DNA of 64,000 nucleotides. Source: Lophium mytilinum. Its lineage: Eukaryota; Ascomycota; Dothideomycetes; Mytilinidiales; Mytilinidiaceae. The stretch is taken from positions 560,708 through 624,707 of the forward strand of contig MU004195.1 in assembly GCA_010093605.1 (NCBI GenBank). Reading direction: 5' to 3'. The position numbers were made by a program, and so were the translations under genes. The notes under the pieces are model-generated. The model did no database searches. It was not told the DNA's origin and worked only from the letters and a program-made list of their open reading frames with translations. Shown one piece after another: positions 42,864-53,376 of the stretch. The number at the start of each line of letters is the position of its first letter. The first letter of the stretch is position 1.

Positions 42864-44488
42864 CTACCTATTGGCTCTCTGGTTGGCCGCAGCCTGTCTC
42901 GCGCCTCTCACACGTTTGGTCTGGCCCTGCCCAAAAGGCCGAGCAGTTGACTCCATACCAGCATACACCCTTCCAGCAGTTGGGTGACTACTGCCTGATT
43001 TGATGTAGAACGCGAAATAACTCTCGGCATTATCCCCGCGATATATCTTCGGATCCTGTGAAAGCATCTTGTGCGTTGAATTTCTGACCCTCCAATCCGA
43101 AATCTCGTAGACCGGAGTTCTACCACGGATCACAGGCCCAGTCGTATGAGCGATGTAATGACCTTCGGTAATATTAGCTCCTATGTGTGACACAACACCA
43201 GAGAGCTCGTAAATCAGGGTCAGATCCTTGTTCTCCTGGAAGTCAGTCAGGTTCAGCGTCTTATTGACTTTAATCTGGTCAAAGTTTTTGAAAACAACAC
43301 CGGTGCTCCCTGCGTTATCTCGCCTAATCTTGACGACCAGTATCTCAGGCGCGGAGACGATCCGTTCGGCCGAGGCTTGGTCTGTGGTTCTCGCGCAATT
43401 ATCACAGTTGACTTTTATACTCTGGTCTGTGAACTTGTTGGCAACAACAGCTTGAAGGTTAGTGTCTGGTGTTGGGAATACTACGAGGGGAAACTCATCG
43501 TCTGCACCGGCAGCTGATGGGCGCGTGGTAGAGCATACTTTGCACGTGTACCGTTGAACGATGCGAGTTGCAAAGAGGCCTTCGTACTGTTGTTGCCATG
43601 TTGGAATACCCACACTAGAGATGGTCAGCTATAGTATAAAGGGGAGGGAAAGATGATTCCGGGTCATGAAGTTCTAGGCACTCATTTACCACTACTTAAA
43701 GTGCCCCAATTGGGGCCTTATATTTCCACGTGCCATGTCAAGCTTGACTTAGCGGAAACTGAGCTCCCCTTTGACTAGCCAGCTTTCTGCCAAGGCGGAC
43801 ACTCCCGACAGTATTGTCTAGTCATCAAAAGGAGTAATCAAGCGGTGGTAACTTCGTTTCCGGACTTATGGACTGGACGTAAAGAGAAAATGGAACTTAC
43901 GGTCTCAAAGTGTGTAGCATTGCTCGTGAAACAAGCCATTCGAGGAATTCAGCAGCGTCTTCTTGCTGATTCCGGCTCAAGTCATGCCTCATGTTTGCGC
44001 GGCGTCTGATTCCCCATACGGCAGCATCAAAACTAACCACGTGGCTGTCCACACCTCTGCCATCCCAATACCGTTGTGCTATCCTTTTAAGATTACAAAT
44101 TGGGCAGTTCTGAGCTCTGGAGGTGGGGCTGCGAATAGCGCAAGCTGATGCGGGCGTTCCATTGTGCTGCTCTATCCAATTCAAGAATTGTGGAATATTG
44201 AGCAAGCCTTGCATAGTCGAGAGGCGGTAGCACTTTTCTCCGCCATTGGGGAGGCCTCTACTGCGACGGTTGAGGCAGCGAGCGGGCCATTGCTTAGATA
44301 TTCCTGCAACCTGTGAGGTGTATTAGCTTATAAAACATATATACGAGATCAAATTGTCTTACATTCGCGGATCGGGTATTTTGTACAGCGTGACCCAGGC
44401 CGCCAACTCGTCGCTGGCGTAAATCGCGTACTCGATTAGGGAGTGTGGCTCCCGGCTCCAGCCCGTTCAAGATGTTTGCTGGGGCCAT
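42864..44488 (-). CDS. Ubiquitin-specific protease (C19), copy 1
   Basis: Three exons on the minus strand: 44488..44363, 44310..43901 and 43614..42864; 428 residues. The Cys box reads GLPNGGEKCYRLSTMQ, with the oxyanion Asn five residues before the catalytic Cys; the His box is ITEGHYIAHTTGP, followed by SYFAFYIK. Two CxxC pairs (CKVC, CDNC) form the zinc-finger of USP fingers, and NQQEDAAEFLEWL is the conserved QQDAxEF helix. All catalytic elements are present, so a working deubiquitinase is likely. The second intron is 286 nt, long for this window, and absent from copy 2. Copy 2 lies upstream in tandem (45316-46718), sharing the exon-1/2 junction at the same point. Confidence 0.85.
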
Positions 44489-45315
44489 GACAGTATGTAT
44501 TTTACAGAACTCTAGAGGTCTGAACTGATGTGATATTATTGGCCTTGATGTCTAGGAAACTTGCACCTTTTGAAAGGCGCGACTATCTATGTACTTACAT
44601 GAGTTAAGAGCATAAAGAAACTTGGCCGGCTCTCTTTGTTCTAGCAAACAATATAATTGTTCCTAAGTGCAGACAAAGCTACAGCTTGAATAAAGCCATC
44701 AATGAAAGCTGGATGGTTGCAAAAAATGGCAAATATCTACCAGAACTACGATCATTTGGTTTAACGTGTGAAAGTATGCTGGGCGAGTCATTTTGGCCTC
44801 TTACAGTGACGGGCCACAAGTTTGGGCACACCGGGTCGCCACTGCTAGGCCCCCCCGCCCCCCCAAGGATTCAGAAGATCTATCGGCGATGTCGGTTTTT
44901 AAACAGTGCAGATCAGACTGCCTCTTAACTAACTAGCTGCTTTGCAGCCAGGCTACCCCCTACAGTAGTGTTAAGTAAGCAATATTAGAGCCTAGCAGTA
45001 ATAGATCCACGTGTTATAGGATTTCAAAGAACTAAAGGCGATGTTAAGTTTTAAGCAGTGCAGGTTAGACAGCCTCTTAACTACGTAGCTCCTTAGCAGC
45101 CAGGCTACCCCCTACAGTGGTGTCGAGTGAGCAATACTAAAGCCAATCAGTGACAGTTAGGTGTGCCCAGACTTGTGGCCTAGTACTGTAAACACTCTAT
45201 CTTGACTCAATCTTATATTCATTTGCTAGGTCTAAAACTTGGGACTTTTTGTACATGTAGTCGCATCAATAAATGAGCGTGTAGCAAAAACAGAAGGACT
45301 ACTAGTTAGTTTTAC
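44489..45315. other. Spacer between USP copies, with MITE
   Basis: Half of this spacer is a TA-flanked inverted-repeat element (separate entry). The rest is AT-rich, with the promoter of copy 1 on the left. A C-rich run (CCCCCCGCCCCCCCC) lies at 44851 inside the element. Confidence 0.5.
44804..45188. mobile_element. TA-flanked MITE with terminal inverted repeats
   Basis: 385-bp non-autonomous element. The left end is CAGTGACGGGCCACAAGTTTG... at 44804, the right end the inverse of CAGTACTAGGCCACAAGTCTG... ending at 45188; about 29 bp of inverted repeat with a few mismatches. TA dinucleotides flank both sides (44802-44803, 45189-45190), the target duplication of Tc1/mariner-like elements. Inside are two direct copies of a ~110-bp unit (44885 and 45038; GGCGATGT..., AGCCAGGCTACCCCCTACAG) that differ mostly by C/T and G/A changes, as RIP would leave. 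No coding capacity. Members or pieces recur at 58.7 and 63.1 kb. Confidence 0.75.
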
Positions 45316-46718
45316 TTATGCTTTCCCTTTGCCGCGCTTTTTCGCGACTCTTCCCCCCATGACTCTCTTGTCTTTTCGCTTCTCCGGCACCGCCAATTGC
45401 GAATAAAGGCCCGTGTTTGTAGCCCGGGTGTAGAATAGTATGTAATTGTGATACGGCGCCGACTGTCCTCCCGGAGGAAAAGTATGTACCTTCGGATCCC
45501 GGCGAAGTGTGGCGGCATTACTCAGAAGGCAGTGACGATCCGAAATTGCGGTAACAACATGATTTTCCGGAGGGCCAGTAGTATGGGCAATATAGTGTCC
45601 TTCTTGCATGGTCGCCCCGGCATGTGAAATAACACTTGAAAGCTCGTAGAGCAAGGGCATGCTCTTGTCCTCTTGATATGTAGTAAGATCCAATTGCTGG
45701 TCAGCTCTGACACGGGTCGTTATTTTGTAAGCGCAATTTTTCTTCCTATCCCACCCCGTTCGTCGTAATTGAATGATCAAGATTTCCGGCGCGGACCTTA
45801 TGGACGTCACTTCCGAGTGGTCTGTGTTCGCATTACATCTTGCATCCTGACAGTTTATCTGTTGAGTTGTTTGAGGCCTGAAATAATCGCGTATACATCT
45901 CTGAAGACTGGTACTTGTCACAGTCATGTTGAGAATTGGAGCTTCGTCTATGCTTGGTGCGGTGGTACGCCGCGTTCCGCAGCCACCACAGGTTGCGTCT
46001 CTTCGGACCGTCGTAGCTAATAAGCCTAGGTATTGATCTTGCCAGCTCGCATTTGCCGTAGATTGGCGAACAACACTATGTAAGAGCCATCGGAGGAACT
46101 CTTCTGCATCTTCTTGGCTGGAGTCATCCACTCCGACAGGATACCCATCTTGATCGTTTTGCAAAAAGTGGAGGGGAAAGGGTGGAAGTTGAGCAAGATG
46201 CCAAACCGCACGGTCGAAGTTCCGAAGAAGGCGCTGGAAATTCGCGGGAGGAACAACACCAAGCGCACCACTCCCCCAATACAAATTAGCGATGATTTTG
46301 AGTTGGCAAACTGGACAGTTGACGTTCTGTGGTAGTAGGCCATCCAGAGAGCATGTGTGAGGGCCCACGTTGTGCTGCTTTAGCCAGTCTAAGAACTGAG
46401 GAATGTGCAACAGGCTTTGCATGGTACATCTGCGGTAACAAAAGTTTCCCGGGTTGCTGAGGCCTCTACTAGGCTGATCATAGTAAAGGATAGGCCATTT
46501 CTTGGAGTACTGTGTGACCTGTGAAAAGCGTCAGCGAATCTTGTCCCTCAGCTTTGAATGTCAATACTTACAGAGCTCAAACGCGCTTGCTGCAGAAGAC
46601 TACCTCGGCCCCTAATGTTCTGGGCAGGTCGTTGCCGGGCGCTGCGGCGGAGACGATCAGGAAGCTCGAACTCAGGCTTCAGGCCGTTCGTTATGTTTCG
46701 TGGTATTCCTCGTGCCAT
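45316..46718 (-). CDS. Ubiquitin-specific protease (C19), copy 2
   Basis: Two exons on the minus strand, 46718..46572 and 46518..45316, 449 residues. Cys box GLSNPGNFCYRRCTMQSLL is fully canonical, QEDAEEFLRWLL follows, and the His box is MQEGHYIAHTTGP with YHNYILFY after it. Zinc ligands appear as CGGCG and CQDARC. Splicing (53-nt intron, donor GTAAGT) joins ...QQARLSS to VTQYSKKWPILYYDQPSRGLSN. Compared with copy 1 it has an extra ~30 residues between the Cys box and the QEDA helix and lacks the third exon boundary. The C-terminus is basic (KRKDKRVMGGRVAKKRGKGKA), suggesting nuclear location. Substrates unknown. Confidence 0.87.
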
Positions 46719-47293
46719 GATGAGTGTCTTTTTGTTAAGAAGGGATGAGGATGTTTACGAGAATTCTCAGCCTTCCAGAGGGCACGTAGTGTCATTTATG
46801 AATGGCCATTTTTGCTATTGTCCATTGCTATTGTCCGAAAGAATAGAACAAAGATTTGGCCGGCTGGGATCTTTATTATACGGAAACAATAGCACAATGG
46901 CATTATCGTACGAGAAGACAAGGCGAATTGTGGACAAAGAATTAGGGCTTAGAGTGAGACGATGCGTATTATCGTGTTCATCGTGAATAATCAGTCACGT
47001 GATCTGATCTGATGAAATTTGCTGCCAAAATCATATCACGTGACGAAATCTTCACGAAAAACACAGTGGGTAGAACATCATGATGTGCAGCAAGTGAAAT
47101 CCCTCTAAATGACGATTTTACATGACAGCTCGATGTCATTTCCAGAAGCTGCATATTGAAAGAGTGATTAGACGTATTTAGAAAACCCTACAGACCATGC
47201 ATCACCCTCCATTATTACACCTTTGTCCAACCAAAACGCAGTACACATCTCCGTGATGAGCAACACCACAAAGTCGCCGATTTCGACCTGAAC
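46719..47293. promoter_or_regulatory. USP copy 2 promoter with paired TCACGTGA sites
   Basis: CACGTG occurs at 46996-47001 and 47037-47042, 41 bp apart, each within TCACGTGA(C/T), about 280-325 bp upstream of the copy-2 start. These are bHLH-type (Cbf1/Pho4-like) sites. The rest is AT-rich 3' flank of the But2 gene. Confidence 0.45.
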
Positions 47294-47881
47294 TTAAGAC
47301 ACTGTAATGAACAAGCCGAGAGGCGGGCTAATCCCCTGAAAGAACCTCATATCCAGCCCATGTGCCGAGTCAATCCGGTAGCCAAGCGTCGTCCCCGCTG
47401 CACACGGCCCGCTGTAGATGGTGTAGTCCTGCCCAGCATCGAGATGCTTCACGTCGCCGAAAATCTTTCCAGCGGGAGCATTCGAATAGGTCGTGCTTGT
47501 AGACGCGGGCATAGCCAGTTGCTGAACCGTGATGCCGCCATCGGAGTCAGCCGTGTAAACTGGCCATCGTTGTTGAGATCCGTCCGGGTAGAGAAAGACG
47601 AGATTGCATGTCTTGCCCGCGTAGCTCGTGGGGATGTCAAAGTTGAAAAGGCTGGACACGGTTGGCGAGACTATGCCTTCATAGCTCGTGCCCATAGCCG
47701 TTTCAGGGTGCGAACTGTCAATCGGAATGATGAGGTGCGGGACTTGGTAGCTCCCAGATAGCTCGTCCGGACTGGACGTTGGCACAGTCGTTACAGTCGG
47801 CGTGGTTTGACTCGTGATCCTGGTGATGATTGGGTTGGATGTGGTGATAGTATGGATGGAGAAATGCACGGTGGTTCTCAT
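47294..47881 (-). CDS. But2-domain protein
   Basis: 195 residues from the ATG at 47881. After a Thr-rich start (TITTSNPIITRITSQTTPTVTTVPTSS) comes a full But2 domain: VPHLIIPIDSSHPETAMGTSYEGIVSPTVSSLFNFDIPTSYAGKTCNLVFLYP..., ending in LFITVS. The domain occurs in many secreted fungal surface proteins. Those normally have a signal peptide, missing here, and a good branch site plus acceptor (CTAAC...GTCTAG) lies on the minus strand 16 bases before the ATG. I infer an unidentified upstream exon; its location between this gene and the GH17 gene could not be fixed. The domain itself is intact. Confidence 0.75.
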   Translation of the reverse strand: MRTTVHFSIHTITTSNPIITRITSQTTPTVTTVPTSSPDELSGSYQVPHLIIPIDSSHPETAMGTSYEGIVSPTVSSLFNFDIPTSYAGKTCNLVFLYPDGSQQRWPVYTADSDGGITVQQLAMPASTSTTYSNAPAGKIFGDVKHLDAGQDYTIYSGPCAAGTTLGYRIDSAHGLDMRFFQGISPPLGLFITVS

Positions 47882-48114
47882 ACGGGTTAACGTGCCTAGA
47901 CTCGGGTTAGAAAGGTTGCTTGCGATGATTTAGAAGTTCGCTCAGCTACTGATCAAAAGCGCTCCACTGCTGCTCGAATTGGACTTGCTACTGTTATTCT
48001 TCACCCCCATTAGCAAGGAAAACGGAAGCACACTACTTTTAGTTGAGCGGTGCTTCAGTCTTTATTGCCTGGGGGCAGCAGAGTGGCAATGTCGCATCCA
48101 AGGAGCTGTAGCGA

Positions 48115-49151
48115 TCAGTAGCAAACGGGAACCAGATTACTTACAGCACCGCTGCTCCCTGCTGGGCAGGTCAAATCGAACAAGGGGGTGGTTGATAGTG
48201 TAGGGCCACCAACAAGACCAAAACTTGGGCTAGGCGTATTCGGCTCAGCATCTTGGAGGGTATACCAATACGTGTTGATATTGCCAAGGAGGCTGCACGC
48301 AGTTTGCTTCCAGTATGTCTGGGCATTGTCGATGCTGGCCACAGCCAGATTCTCCGTTGGTCCGCTGACGGGCCAGCCGGTTTCTGTCACCCAGACAGGC
48401 TTTCCTTGAGCAGCGCCCACGGTGGCGTCATAGGCATCGAAAAATGTGGCATTGGAACCCGCAATGTCATTGTCGATGGTGTTTTGAAAGTATGGGTACT
48501 ACACAATAATTAGCGTTATACGCAGGGTGAACGGTACCTACTCACAGCATCTACTCCTAGAAAGTCGCAGGCAGAGATCAGGGCGTTATTGGAGGCGTTG
48601 ACGTATGCCGTCCAGGTGTCAACATGGCCGATCACCGCTCCACTGGCTCCAGTTCCCTGGACTGCTTGTCGGACCTGGCTGATGTAGCTCACAAGCTCAT
48701 CGGGCTGAGCACCAACCCCGGACTTGTTGATGATTCCCGTAGGGGAATTGCGGTAAAGGTCCTCGCTGCCAACAGAGATGCCAACTATCAAATCGGTAAG
48801 AGATGTTCCGTATTGGCTGATCGCAGCGTTGAGAGCAGCAATCTCGTTGTTGAAAGCGGCTGATCCCGCGGAGGCCCAGAGGCCTAGGAGGAGAGTTGTT
48901 TTAGTGGAAATGGCCGCGGGAATAGCTGAGATGGGCGTATTTGTCGTTCCGCCCTGGATCATAGTGTACAGGCGTGCACTAGTGAAACCGCTCGCGCCAA
49001 CGAGACCTTGTGCAGTCGTGAATTCGGCCTCAAAGTCCGATTGCTGTTTGTTGGCTCCGTTGTTGAAGGTGCTGCCATAATTGAAGCCGCGCAGCTGAGC
49101 ATTAGCGGTTGCGAAAGCGGCAGTAAAGCCAAATGCGAGTGAGACGCGCAT
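48115..49151 (-). CDS. GH17 glucan 1,3-beta-glucosidase/endoglucanase
   Basis: Two exons on the minus strand, 49151..48546 and 48498..48115, 329 residues. [18 protein letters not shown] is a signal peptide; the mature enzyme begins [11 protein letters not shown]. The GH17 acid/base motif [11 protein letters not shown] has E130 and the nucleophile motif VWVTETGWP has E241. [13 protein letters not shown] and the final LFDLTCP match fungal Bgl2/Scw-type wall-remodelling glucanases, which act on beta-1,3-glucan in the cell wall. The 47-nt intron joins FLGVDA to YPYFQNTI. A perfect donor (GTAAGT) lies after the GSSGA codons, with an acceptor 39 bases later, so the last residues may differ. No GPI signal is evident in either version. 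Confidence 0.9.
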
Positions 49152-50098
49152 GTTGAAGAAGGAAGCGCGAAGAAGAAGTTTTATCGAATTAAATGAAGAG
49201 TTGAAAGGGCATTCAAGGTATCAAAGGTAGGCGTTGAGAATGCGGAACGTAAGAGGAAAAACTCGTTGCTTAAGAAGTAAGTAGTAGGTGACGTATAAAG
49301 CTGGCCAGGCACAAGACGGCGGATTCTAGCTTGCAAACATTTTGAGAAGTGGAGACCCCAACCTCAACCTCCAGGAAACCGCAAGCCGGGGACCGCCCAC
49401 ACGCCGGAGAGAAGTAGTACATGAGCAACTTTTTGTAAGCGACCGCCCGACCTCACCTGTGGATCGCCACCAACGATTTACGGGATTCAATGACACAGAT
49501 TCGCCACACGCGAGGCTCGTAGCCATTGAAATTTCTGTAACTGCCACGCTACGGATCATACGTAGCAGCTGCGCAAGCCGTGTGCGTGTTCCACTCATAT
49601 GCAGATATACTACGGCACACCGGCCGGGGTACAATGCTGTCTTACGAACGAACATCAGGGACATACGTGTTCCTGATGATCGCTTCCGTTCGGTTGCGGG
49701 AGTCAATAGAGCCTTCCGTCATCAAGCTCGAGATAAGATTTGTCCTCTAATTTACGGAACAAAAGAGGAAGTCCTATTGATACTCGTGGCTAGTCAACAG
49801 CTGCGTCGTGGGTTGAACATTAGCTGGGTGTGACCGGGTGAAGTTGAGCCTTGACTCTCCATAAGAGTCACTGAGAGCTACCAGATATTTGCTAGCGAAA
49901 CATTTGAGAAGAAAACAGCGACCAGATCCTCATGAAAGATGAAATATGATGGAGATCGATGAAAACGCGTGTCTACGTTGCTTCACGGAAAAGAGAGGGG
50001 TGCCGTCAACCTAAAGTAGTCGGTGACAAAATAATCATTCCCCGAACTAGTCCAGTTACAGCGTAGTTTTCTCCCCACATGTTAGACATGCATACGAA
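49152..50098. other. Intergenic 0.9 kb
   Basis: Promoter side of the GH17 gene and left flank of the repeat arm. The 163-codon ORF at 49342 and its antisense partner resemble no family. No gene is supported. Confidence 0.45.
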
Positions 50099-50660
50099 GT
50101 AGTCCTCCAGGCCTATCCATCTTTCAAGATTGTATGTTGTTATTTCCGGGTGGCCAAGATTAGAGCACTGGTCTCGAGGGCACATGGGGCAGAGAGAAAT
50201 CTTCCTTCTCTCCCAATTGGAAGTTTTTGTGCACGCTTTTAGCGAACTGGGCACACGTCTGTAGTCCCTCCAAACCTATTCATCTCTCGGGCTGACCCGA
50301 TGTCATTTCCGAGGGCACCCAGATTAGGAGCAGCTTCTTCCAGGGCTCTCATGCCTCTTCATCGTTCATAGTCTTACGATGCCATTACCGGGGCTCGTAA
50401 ACCTGGCATCCGTCATTTACATATCGATATCTCCTCTCTCTAGCCTATAAGCGGAAACTAGACGTGTCGAGTCGATTGTTTGACAATGTGCACAACTATC
50501 TGTAGCCTCTCAGGCCTATTCATCGTTTGCAATGTTGGATGTCGAGCCCGTGGAGGCATAGTATAGAACGTCGCGTTTCCAGCCACGGTCAGCTATATGA
50601 GGACTCTTACGCCTATCCAACTTCTTAATTCTCACGACGAATTTTCTAGTTTCCAAGATC
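50099..50660 (+). repeat. Left arm: five degenerate repeat units
   Basis: Units begin near 50099, 50260, 50345, 50500 and 50599. Shared features, in order, are a CCTCTCAGGCCTATTCATC-like start, 20-25 variable bases, a GATGTCATTTCCGGG-like middle and, in the best units, CAGATTAGAGCA. The units are diverged and unevenly spaced. The same unit occurs in opposite orientation on the other side of the P450 gene. Confidence 0.65.
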
Positions 50661-50686
50661 TAGCTATATATCGTGTTATAACGGAG

Positions 50687-52341
50687 TTAATATGGTAAAG
50701 GGCACTGATACCTCCCAAACACTTTCTCCTCTGCTTCTTCAAATTCCCTCATGATCGTCTCTAGTCTCTTTTCGGAACGCGGTACTATCTCACATGCAAA
50801 GTCGACCGCGCCCACCAAGAAGCCAGCACTATACCCTGACTCGCTACTAACATCAATCTCAATCTCGCGACCCTCTTCATCTCTCGCAGCCTTGATGTCG
50901 AAGGCCCACAGTATTTTTACCATTCCAATGAACAGGTTGCGCTCTGCAAGGTGCATCCCCGGGCAAATCCGACGACTGGCGCCATACGAATAATGATCGC
51001 GGTCCCTAGGATTGGCGGCTGTGGCAAGGTGGGAAGCCAGAGTCGCGCAGCCCTCAAAGTGCGACGGATCGAATACATCCGGATCTGGGAAGCGGACCGG
51101 GTCGTGGTTTAGGCCGTAGGCATTGAGAAAGATGGTGCTACCTTTCGGAATACGGTATCCATCAACAACGTCGTCCTCGGCCAAGACATGCGGAAAGGCT
51201 AAAGGGACGACAGGTCGCCATCGCATGGTTTCTTTGACGATAGCCGCGACGTAGGGGAGGTGGGTGCGATCAGCCCAGCCGGCGGACCTGTCTTCTCCGA
51301 CAACAGCGTCGATTTCGAGGTGTGCTCTCCTTTGCACGGCGGGCCATTTAGCCATGGCGTTGATGAAAGCGATGATCATGGACGAGGAAGTATCCGACCC
51401 CCCTTCCATGACTGTTCCGCAGAGAAATGCGGTTTGGTGTTCGTTGAGACCGAGATTTTCTTTCTGATCGAGGACATTTTCCATGAAAGATTGCTTGTTT
51501 CCCTCGATGCCGCGGCGTTGGATGACGAGGTCGATATACTGGGAGTAAAGGGCATTCATTTCTTTGTGAACGCTTCTAGCTCTTGAGGCCCAGTTGCCAA
51601 GGAACCGCTCTGGTATCCAGCGAAGGAACGGGAAGATATCGACTGGAGGTGTATTCCCAGGTTCCATGACCTGAGACCAATTTTCCATCAGGGCGTAGAG
51701 TTTCTTCATATGAGGAGTTTCTATATTGGGAGTGCGGATGCCGTAGACTGCAGACCATGCTCAACTTAGGAAGCAATAGCGAACGAATGAAATATCTTAC
51801 TGAGGCTCATGATGATGCTGTTGCTAAAGCGCTTTGAGTGCAGCATATGACTACCTGGGGAGACGCACATGTCTCGAAGCATCTGGGTTGCCTCAGCGTT
51901 CACGAGAGTGACGTAGCTCTTCTCTACTACGCTTTCGTTGAAGAACTGGTGGACGAGCTTTCGGTAATTCCTCCATAGGCTTCCGTAATTCATTGTCAGA
52001 ATGTGATCCCCATCCGTAATGAGTGTATGGCCGACGTGGGAAACCGGTCTTCCACTGTAGATGGAGCTTTTCTTATCCAGCATCTCCTTCACCAGTCGCC
52101 GGTCCGTCAAAACAATCGCAGTCGTAGAGCCCAATTTGAGAGAATACATTCCGCCGTAATGTCTTGCCCATTCAGTGAACTTCAAGTGGGTTCTTCTCAC
52201 TGCTATCTGGTGTAAATTCCCGATAATGGGTAGTGTCGGAGGGCCTGGAGGTAGATTGCCGGTCCTCCTACCCGACCAGAGTAGGGCATAAGTGATAGAA
52301 CTAAAGACGACTATAAGAACGGCAGTGTTGATATCATACAT
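50687..52341 (-). CDS. Cytochrome P450 monooxygenase
   Basis: Two exons on the minus strand, 52341..51801 and 51747..50687, 533 residues. A membrane anchor (TAVLIVVFSSITYALLW) and the proline hinge LPPGPPTLPIIGNL start the protein. MEGGSDTSS is the I-helix oxygen-binding motif, KETMRWRPV the ExxR motif, and SYGASRRICPGMHLAERNLF the haem loop with the Cys ligand near residue 440 (Tyr replaces the usual Phe at the loop start). The 53-nt intron (GTAAGA...CTGCAG) restores MSLIYGIRTP. It looks functional and belongs with CYP families acting on fungal secondary metabolites or xenobiotics (O-methylsterigmatocystin-oxidoreductase-like). No cluster partner is adjacent; both sides are repeat arms. Confidence 0.92.
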
Positions 52342-52373
52342 GTTGATGGTGGTAAAGACGGGGTCGGCTTAAA

Positions 52374-52426
52374 CACCGACGTGAGAGGCACCGACGTGAG
52401 AGGCACCGACGTGAGAGGCACCGACG
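52374..52426. repeat. 15-bp tandem repeat, 3.5 copies
   Basis: CACCGACGTGAGAGG repeated three times exactly plus a partial copy, starting 33 bp upstream of the P450 start codon, so inside its leader or core promoter. Confidence 0.9.
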
Positions 52427-52654
52427 AAGCTAGGAAATGGGAGATTGAGAGGAAGAGGAACTTTGATTGCGAGGGAAGACATTCGGAACAAGCGGGGGTG
52501 CATCGGTTGAAGGCAAATAAGCTGTGAGACATGCGGAAGGGACTCGTCCGAATTGTCTGAGTTGTACATGCTGTGCTACAAGCTGGTCCGGCAATGAATG
52601 GCCTTTTGATTGGCTACCTCATATGCTTATATCCCAGCCCCACCCGGCGATGCG

Positions 52655-53150
52655 ATGCTCTAATTAAAGACACTGGAAATGATATCATGAGATCTTGGAC
52701 GGTTAATGGACCTCAGAGGCGACAGATGGTTATTTGGGGTGTTAAAATGGCAGTCCTACACGCCCGCTTGATGATGCAAAGCCACAGAGAGAAAGCATTG
52801 CCTTAGAGAAGAGAGGCGTCCAATCTGCAGGCTATGGAAATGACATCGCAGGCATCAGGAAGATGAGTGGGCCTGAGAGGCTCTTTATAGTCACCTGCGG
52901 CGTCAAAACGGTAGTCTCGCACCCCTAACTAGAAGATAATACAACGTCAAAAGGATGAGGGATTAGGCTCGAGAAGAGGGTCGTCCAGTTTGCCGATCGC
53001 CGGAAATGGCATCATGAGAATTGGAAGGCTGAACAGGCAGGACAGTCCTCAGATGGTTAACCCATTCCTGGACAGACGTGCTCCAGTCTGCAGCCCCCGG
53101 AAACTACATCGTGAAAATCAGGAAATTGGATAGACAAGAGAGTCTTCAAA
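52655..53150 (-). repeat. Right arm: four degenerate repeat units, inverted
   Basis: Units at 52655-52729, 52812-52890, 52980-53052 and 53077-53150 read on the minus strand like those of the left arm: a GAGGACTCT/GCCTCTCAGG start, ATCTCATGATATCATTTCC-like middle and a CAGATTGGACG or ATTAGAGCA end. Longer similarity between units 52.8 and 52.95 kb (GTGYRAGACTRCCRTTTTRAC) shows the repeat unit was originally longer. Confidence 0.65.
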
Positions 53151-53376
53151 CAGCTGAACACGACTAGAAATGCAGTGGTCTAATCTACACCTTCACAGAC
53201 TTGACATGTGGTTTTTCAAAGGATTTTCAATCAAGAGAGAGAAAAGAACGCATTCACACTACAAAGGTATCTCGTACGATCCAAGACAGTTCTCAGACTT
53301 CACCAACGAGACACCACAATACCTCTAGTCGTTACGCCAGTGGAAGCAAAGCCTTTCCGAGGAAGATCTCAACCCT

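Noticed and set aside
47294-49151. GH17-But2 fusion gene
   Set aside because: Joining the GH17 end to the But2 acceptor puts a stop within three codons, so two genes are the better reading.
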